From: an uncultured Actinomycetes bacterium
Lineage (GTDB): Bacteria; Actinomycetota; Actinomycetes; Nanopelagicales; Nanopelagicaceae
Length of the DNA: 10,601 nucleotides
Direction of reading: 5' to 3'
Assembly: GCA_903932885.1 (NCBI GenBank)
Contig: CAIZHT010000229.1
Coordinates: 1-10,601, forward strand
Under the pieces are notes generated by a model. It did no database searches. It had not been told where the DNA came from and was given only the letters and a program-made list of their open reading frames with translations. The position numbers and the translations under genes were made by a program. This document shows, piece after piece, positions 7,203 to 10,601 of the stretch (position 1 is the first letter of the stretch; each line of letters starts with the position of its first letter).

Positions 7203-7723
7203 CTATTTTTGAAGAGCTTTCTGGCATAGAGAGAAAGTCCAACTAGAACTAAAAAGGCAAGCACCAATAGAGATATGACAAATACATTTGTTCCCCAACT
7301 ACTTCCAGCACTCTGTGAACTCTGAGTTGGTGATGGCTCTGGTGCAGGTTCAATAACATTGGGTGAAGAAAAATTGAAAGTAAAGCTTCCCTCGAGTGGA
7401 TCTTCTCCATCAGTGAGCAATATGTAACTGACTCTATATATTCCTGCATCAACTAACGCGCGAAGACCAACGCTGACATTCATTTGATCGACGGTAATGG
7501 TTCCATCATCGACACGATTTCCTGCAGGGTCGGTAACGGTTATCTCATTACCCTCGTCCAGTAATGCAATCTGAGCAGTAACTGTGACTGAAGTAGGAGC
7601 AGTTGTTGTTGTAGAACCACTAATTGGTGAAGTTGCTACCAAAGAATTTGCATGCGCTGGAATCAATGTGAAGATAGAAAGCGTAAAACCAGCAATCAGT
7701 GCGTGAACCTTGCCCAACTTCAT
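7199..7723 (-). CDS. copC: CopC-like exported, membrane-anchored protein with degenerate copper site
   Basis: The 174 residues begin with a signal peptide (1-25, ending IPAHA). A CopC-like beta-sandwich follows (about 26-119, with SLVATSPISGS at its start and GSFTFNF at its end), then a Pro/Ser/Thr linker (120-143), a membrane helix (about 146-166) and a basic tail. This is the actinobacterial layout of CopC, a periplasmic-side Cu(II) carrier paired with CopD. Canonical copper-binding CopC has a mature N-terminal His and a D-x-H pair in the loop D-G-H-P before the last strands. Here that loop reads D105-G-E-D-P, so the distal His is missing. The only N-terminal candidate, His24, lies inside the likely AHA cleavage motif. 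Copper binding is thus doubtful. GGAGAGG sits 7 nt before the ATG at 7723. The gene leads a coupled operon with copD-ctaG. Confidence 0.85.
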   Translation of the reverse strand: MKLGKVHALIAGFTLSIFTLIPAHANSLVATSPISGSTTTTAPTSVTVTAQIALLDEGNEITVTDPAGNRVDDGTITVDQMNVSVGLRALVDAGIYRVSYILLTDGEDPLEGSFTFNFSSPNVIEPAPEPSPTQSSQSAGSSWGTNVFVISLLVLAFLVLVGLSLYARKLFKNR

Positions 7724-7730
7724 CTCTTTT

Positions 7731-7737
7731 CCTCTCC
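7731..7737 (-). promoter_or_regulatory. Strong Shine-Dalgarno sequence of the copC-like gene
   Basis: On the minus strand GGAGAGG lies 7 nt before the ATG at 7723. It fixes that start and contrasts with the leaderless-looking starts of sepX and purU, so this operon has a 5' leader. Confidence 0.7.
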
Positions 7738-7764
7738 AGATTTCCCTCTATCGTCTCACTTCTT

Positions 7765-7773
7765 TACACTTTA
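7765..7773. promoter_or_regulatory. Overlapping divergent -10 candidates for copC and the Ruc-like gene
   Basis: On the plus strand TACACT (7765-7770) and on the minus strand TAAAGT (7773-7768) both fit TANNNT and overlap by 3 bp. They sit in the only non-coding gap between the divergent copC-like and zinc-ribbon genes. Predicted starts would be near 7777 (plus) and 7761 (minus), giving leaders with the Shine-Dalgarno sequences seen for each gene. No good -35 is visible on either side. Confidence 0.35.
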
Positions 7774-7785
7774 CTTCTACCCCAA

Positions 7786-7805
7786 GGTGTCCCGCGAGGG
7801 CTACC
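7786..7805. repeat. GC-rich dyad with GNRA-type loop between copC and the Ruc-like gene
   Basis: GGTG-T-CCC and GGG-C-TACC can pair around a GCGA tetraloop: seven pairs including one G-U, with one T-C mismatch. As RNA it would fall in the 5' leader of the Ruc-like gene. As DNA it lies about 25-45 bp upstream of the predicted copC start. The surrounding 7780-7809 block is conspicuously GC-rich for this window, with runs of C on both sides. Confidence 0.45.
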
Positions 7806-7826
7806 CCCGAATGAATGGAGCAGGCA

Positions 7827-8078
7827 ATGCCTACATATCAATATGCATGCAATACCTGTACCCACGAATTTGAGGCTTTTCAAACTTTTGAAGAGGCATC
7901 ACTGACACATTGCCCAGAGTGCAATGGCGAGGTACGCAAGATTTATTCCGCAGTAGGAGTGGTCTTCAAGGGTTCTGGTTTTTATAAAACAGATTCAGTA
8001 TCAAAGAGTTCAGCCAGCGTTCCTGCAAGCACTCCAGCACCAGCGCCAGCACCATCATCGGCGCCAGCTACTGACTAG
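7827..8078 (+). CDS. FmdB-family zinc-ribbon protein, Ruc-like (putative redox-regulated chaperone)
   Basis: The 83-residue protein starts MPTYQYAC, the hallmark FmdB/zinc-ribbon N-terminus. It has two CxxC pairs (C8-x2-C11 and C29-x2-C32), then the family block VGVVFKGSGFYKTD. It ends in a low-complexity Ser/Pro/Ala tail (about 57-83) expected to be disordered. This is the architecture of M. tuberculosis Rv0991c (Ruc), a chaperone whose four zinc-binding cysteines respond to oxidation and whose C-terminus is disordered. In M. tuberculosis that gene neighbours 5-FCL; here the copC operon lies between. I chose the ATG at 7827 rather than the one at 7815 because GGAG at 7817-7820 lies 6 nt before it and because family members begin MPTY. 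The stop shares CTAG with a convergent small ORF. FmdB membership is near certain; chaperone function is inferred from the homologue. Confidence 0.9.
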   Translation: MPTYQYACNTCTHEFEAFQTFEEASLTHCPECNGEVRKIYSAVGVVFKGSGFYKTDSVSKSSASVPASTPAPAPAPSSAPATD

Positions 8079-8191
8079 TCCTCGTGGTGCGGAGGCTTAT
8101 CTAACTTTATTTCTTCGTCGCGACGATTTTGTTCAGCGCTCTCTTCAGGATCAATTTCATCCGAAGTAACTTTTTGAAAAATGTCGCTCAT
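8075..8191 (-). CDS. Small acidic hypothetical protein, 38 codons
   Basis: The ORF runs from ATG at 8191 to TAG at 8075. It encodes a hydrophilic, Asp/Glu/Arg/Lys-rich peptide beginning MSDIFQKVTSDEIDPEESAE and ending in HHED. I recognise no family. Support for coding comes from three features. It fills the 156-bp gap between the Ruc-like gene and the MMPL gene. Its stop codon shares a CTAG palindrome with the convergent Ruc-like stop. And TAGAAT at 8199-8204 (minus) ends 7 nt before the ATG, the same leaderless arrangement as purU and sepX. There is no Shine-Dalgarno sequence. The codons look unremarkable for this genome. The longer in-frame extension to 8419 would run through the MMPL start and is rejected. 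It could still be a chance ORF. Confidence 0.5.
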   Translation of the reverse strand: MSDIFQKVTSDEIDPEESAEQNRRDEEIKLDKPPHHED

Positions 8192-8198
8192 GAGGATA

Positions 8199-8204
8199 AT
8201 TCTA
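8199..8204 (-). promoter_or_regulatory. Candidate -10 box for the leaderless small ORF
   Basis: TAGAAT on the minus strand fits TANNNT and ends 7 nt before the ATG at 8191. No -35 is evident upstream. It lies in the short divergent gap before the MMPL gene's Shine-Dalgarno sequence. Confidence 0.35.
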
Positions 8205-8234
8205 TCGTGCAAGTAACTAATAAGGAGAATAAGA

Positions 8235-10343
8235 ATGTTTGAATCTCTAGGAAGGTTCATTGTCAGGCGTCGCAAAGGCGTGCTTACTCTTTTTCTGATT
8301 GGAATTATTGCCGCAGGAGGCGTCGGTTCTCTCGCTTTTGGAAAACTCGATACTGGTGGATATTCAGATTTAGGTAGCGAATCAGCAAAGGCTGCAACAT
8401 ATTTGACTGAAAAGTTCAAAGTTCAAGAACCTGTTGCAATTTTGGTCATTGATTCTGGGGAATTAGATATTGCAGATCCAGGGATTACTAGCGCTGCACT
8501 GGAGATTGAAAATAATGTTTCTAAAGTAAATGGTGTCTCAAAAACTATCTCGTATTGGTCAAGTGGCGGTGCACCAAGTTTGAAATCTAATGATTCTAAG
8601 GCTGCCTTTCTTTTTGTTTACGCTGATATCAAGGCGAATGATTTCAACACTTATGGATCAATTGGTGCAGAGATTCAAAAGAAGTTTGAAGGCAAGAAGG
8701 GCCCACTCACAATCTATGCATCTGGTGGTGGAGTTATAACTAATTCGATCAATGAGAAAATTGGAAAAGACTTGAAACTTGCAGAGTCAATTGCAATTCC
8801 ATTGACCTTTGTGCTCCTTGCATTTGTATTTGGTACCCTCGTTGCCTCAGCAATGCCTCTCGTTATTGGAATCAGCGCAATCCTTGGATCATTCCTACTA
8901 ATCTTCATATTCTCTTTATTTACAAATGTCAGCGTGTTTGCTCTCAATCTCATTACAGGTTTGGGGATGGGACTTGGCATTGATTACGCGCTACTGATGG
9001 TCAATCGATTTAGGGAAGAACTCCATCATGGCAAGAGTGTGGAAGATTCCGTCATCGAAACAGTTGCAACAGCTGGAAGAACTGTCTTCTACTCTGGTCT
9101 TACAGTCCTTGTCACCCTTGCATCTCTACTTCTCTTCCCACTGAATTTTCTCAAATCTTTTGGAATGGCAGGGGTTTCTGTTGTTGCCATTGCAGTTCTA
9201 GGAGCGCTCATTCCATTGCCTGCTCTTCTAGCGATTATCGGTGAAAAAATAGATAAAGGTGTTGTGCGCAAAAGTGGAATAACACCTAAAGAAGATGGCC
9301 GTTGGGCACATACTGCTCGAAATGTAATGAAGCGTCCGGTCATTGTTACTTTAGGTTCTTTGGCACTTCTTGCAATTCTTGCAGCGCCTGTCACAAATAT
9401 TGCATTCGCTCAAATTGATTCACGTGTACTTCCTGCATCACATCCTTCTGCAATCGCTGGACAAGTAATCACCGATCGCTTCACATCATATGAAGGCAGT
9501 CCCATTGAAGTGATATTTCCCGGTGGCGTTGGTAAAGAAGCAGAATTACAAACGTATCTCAATCAAGTTTCACGTGTTGAAGGCGTTGCAAGAATTGGTA
9601 CTCCAGAAATCTATGGAGAGGACATTCGCATTCAGGTGATCCCATCAATTAGTTCTCGGACAACAGCAGCTGAAGATCTCATACGTTCTATACGAGCATT
9701 GGAAAAACCCGAAGGAATTCTTATTGGTGGCACAGCTGCAGACTTCACTGACTCACAGGATGGAATCGCTCGCACCCTGCCGTGGGCACTTGGTTGGGTA
9801 GCGCTGAGTGTTTTGATTCTTGTCTTTATCTTTACCGGATCAATCATCTTGCCGATAAAGGCAGTTCTACTCAATGCGCTCTCCTTGCTTGCAACATTAG
9901 GTGCAATTACCTGGGTATTCATTGATGGTCATCTCAAATGGCTCGTCGGAGATTTCACCGTTACGGGCACGGTCGACACAGGTTCATGCATTCTTGTTGC
10001 CGTCGTTGTCTTTGGTTTATCAATGGATTACGAAATATTCTTGTTATCTCGTATTCGTGAAGAGCATCTTGCTGGTAAAAGTAATATCGAAGCGGTAGCA
10101 ACAGGTCTTCAGCGCTCTGCTCGAATCATCACTGCAGCAGCACTATTACTTGCAGTTGTCTTTGGTGCATTCGTAACTAGCGGTGTTACATCCATCAAAA
10201 TGCTCGGATTCGGTGTGGCATTAGCAGTTCTTCTTGATGCAACTATTGTTCGCGCACTATTGGTCCCTGCACTTATGCGACTATTTGGAGAACGTAACTG
10301 GTGGGCTCCTAAATCGCTGCGACGATTTACGCTCAAGCACTAG
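8235..10343 (+). CDS. MMPL/RND-family membrane transporter
   Basis: This is a 702-residue proton-driven exporter of the actinobacterial MMPL family, which moves lipids, siderophores or drugs across the membrane. Two repeats are clear, each with one helix, an extracytoplasmic porter domain (about 36-180 and 390-510) and five helices. Helix 1 is about 15-36. The proton-relay Asp-Tyr pairs are both present, in GLGIDYALLMVNRFREEL (246-263, D250-Y251) and GLSMDYEIFLLSRIREE (594-610, D598-Y599). Each is followed by the conserved basic loop and the T-A-G-R or S-A-R-I-I segment. It lacks the long C-terminal extension of mycobacterial MmpL3 and resembles the shorter ActII-3-like group. AAGGAG at 8222-8227 lies 7 nt before the ATG. 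Its substrate cannot be read from sequence; purU follows 19 bp later with its own apparent start signal. Confidence 0.93.
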   Translation: MFESLGRFIVRRRKGVLTLFLIGIIAAGGVGSLAFGKLDTGGYSDLGSESAKAATYLTEKFKVQEPVAILVIDSGELDIADPGITSAALEIENNVSKVNGVSKTISYWSSGGAPSLKSNDSKAAFLFVYADIKANDFNTYGSIGAEIQKKFEGKKGPLTIYASGGGVITNSINEKIGKDLKLAESIAIPLTFVLLAFVFGTLVASAMPLVIGISAILGSFLLIFIFSLFTNVSVFALNLITGLGMGLGIDYALLMVNRFREELHHGKSVEDSVIETVATAGRTVFYSGLTVLVTLASLLLFPLNFLKSFGMAGVSVVAIAVLGALIPLPALLAIIGEKIDKGVVRKSGITPKEDGRWAHTARNVMKRPVIVTLGSLALLAILAAPVTNIAFAQIDSRVLPASHPSAIAGQVITDRFTSYEGSPIEVIFPGGVGKEAELQTYLNQVSRVEGVARIGTPEIYGEDIRIQVIPSISSRTTAAEDLIRSIRALEKPEGILIGGTAADFTDSQDGIARTLPWALGWVALSVLILVFIFTGSIILPIKAVLLNALSLLATLGAITWVFIDGHLKWLVGDFTVTGTVDTGSCILVAVVVFGLSMDYEIFLLSRIREEHLAGKSNIEAVATGLQRSARIITAAALLLAVVFGAFVTSGVTSIKMLGFGVALAVLLDATIVRALLVPALMRLFGERNWWAPKSLRRFTLKH

Positions 10344-10350
10344 TTTCCTC

Positions 10351-10356
10351 TACCCT
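10351..10356 (+). promoter_or_regulatory. Candidate -10 box for leaderless purU
   Basis: TACCCT fits TANNNT and ends 6 nt before the purU ATG at 10363. The 19-bp gap after the MMPL stop has no Shine-Dalgarno sequence, so a leaderless transcript is the simplest explanation. The -35 region would fall within the MMPL 3' end. Confidence 0.45.
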
Positions 10357-10362
10357 AGCGTC

Positions 10363-10601
10363 ATGGATCTTCTAGCAACTCTGCAATGCGCTGACCAGCC
10401 AGGCATCGTGCATGCAATGACAACGGCGATTCTCAATTGCGGTGGCAACATCATTGAGAATCAACAATTTACTGATCCGACTACAAAAACATTCGTAATG
10501 CGCACTCGCTTTGAAACTTCTCAAGGCGAGAAGGCAGCTAATGATTCTTTAGATAAAGAACTCTCTCGATTCTCTCCCTCTTTATCTATTCGCCCTACAG
10601 A
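10363..10601 (+). CDS. purU: Formyltetrahydrofolate deformylase PurU, N-terminal ACT domain (3'-partial)
   Basis: The 79 complete codons visible form the N-terminal ACT regulatory domain of PurU. PurU hydrolyses 10-formyl-THF to formate and THF, balancing the one-carbon pool and supplying formate. The pattern MDLLATLQCADQPGIVHAMT, then a Gly-Gly-Asn-Ile-Ile-Glu segment (27-32), QQFTDP (34-39) and FVMRTRFE (44-51), matches PurU. E. coli PurU shows the same C-P-D-Q-K-G, E-F-x-D and F-x-M-R-T motifs. The catalytic formyl-transferase-like domain lies beyond the window. A SerB or GcvR ACT domain is a less likely alternative, because the QQF-D...FxMR pattern is PurU-specific in my recollection. The ATG at 10363 has no Shine-Dalgarno sequence but follows a TANNNT box. 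Together with the cyclo-ligase gene at 3660 it adds a second formyl-folate enzyme to the window. Confidence 0.85.
   Translation, partial: MDLLATLQCADQPGIVHAMTTAILNCGGNIIENQQFTDPTTKTFVMRTRFETSQGEKAANDSLDKELSRFSPSLSIRPT

Noticed and set aside
7815..7827. ATG at 7815 as start of the zinc-ribbon gene
   Set aside because: The GGAG overlapping it is correctly spaced for the ATG at 7827, and family members begin MPTY.
8075..8419. 114-residue minus-strand ORF extending through the MMPL start
   Set aside because: Its first two-thirds overlap the MMPL Shine-Dalgarno sequence and N-terminal coding sequence on the other strand and look like a shadow. Only the last 38 codons lie mainly in non-coding DNA and are kept as a candidate gene.
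9089..9394. 101-residue minus-strand ORF opposite the MMPL gene
   Set aside because: Antisense shadow rich in Arg/Ala/Thr; the opposite strand encodes conserved MMPL helices.
1..10601. tRNA, rRNA, CRISPR array, insertion sequence, prophage or defence genes
   Set aside because: No tRNA-like cloverleaf, direct-repeat array, transposase or restriction/toxin motif was recognised; composition and codon use look uniform across the window.

Overview
The window looks like a chromosomal segment from a low-GC, compact actinobacterium. The best guess is a streamlined freshwater lineage such as the acI group (Nanopelagicales). Three things point there. The gene content and order are actinobacterial (Pmt, SepX/GLPR, RimJ, a MoeA-like Glp, 5-formyl-THF cyclo-ligase, an FmdB/Ruc-type zinc ribbon, a CopD-CtaG fusion, MMPL). 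The base composition is clearly AT-leaning. Genes are packed with gaps mostly under 50 bp, several overlaps and several apparently leaderless starts. The taxonomic call is inference from style and synteny, not from a marker gene.

Layout. (1) Positions 1-1277, plus strand: a protein O-mannosyltransferase whose 5' end probably lies just outside the window. (2) Positions 1285-3616, minus strand: a glp-rimJ-sepX gene set, read from right to left. Glp is a MoeA/gephyrin-like protein that has lost an internal segment and the molybdopterin-chemistry motifs. SepX/GLPR is its likely membrane partner in cell division. (3) Positions 3660-4205, plus strand: 5-formyltetrahydrofolate cyclo-ligase, divergent from glp and overlapping the next convergent gene by 8 bp. 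(4) Positions 4198-7723, minus strand: a tightly coupled copC-like, copD-ctaG, acyl-CoA dehydrogenase operon joined by a 4-nt ATGA overlap and a 1-nt TGATG overlap. (5) Positions 7827-8078, plus strand: a small zinc-ribbon protein resembling mycobacterial Ruc. A 38-codon minus-strand ORF converges on it, and both stop codons share one CTAG. (6) Positions 8235-10343, plus strand: an MMPL/RND exporter. It is followed by the start of purU (10363 onward), which runs off the window.

Synteny. From memory, Mycobacterium tuberculosis has the neighbourhood Rv0991c (Ruc/FmdB), Rv0992c (5-FCL), galU, moeA1, rimJ, Rv0996 (SepX/GLPR homologue) and, a little further on, pmt (Rv1002c). This window keeps nearly the same set. 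galU is absent between 5-FCL and glp, and the copC/copD-ctaG/acyl-CoA dehydrogenase operon sits between the 5-FCL and Ruc genes.

How the genes work together. Glp and SepX probably form a division or envelope-growth module. Pmt acts on exported proteins. The copC/copD-ctaG pair serves copper delivery to a haem-copper oxidase. The 5-FCL and PurU enzymes manage formyl-folate pools. No RNA genes, insertion sequences, CRISPR arrays, phage genes or defence system were seen. The most notable points are the reduced Glp next to its receptor, a CopC-like protein missing the distal copper histidine, a near-palindrome in the sepX upstream region, a GC-rich dyad between copC and the Ruc-like gene, and a leaderless 38-codon gene candidate.
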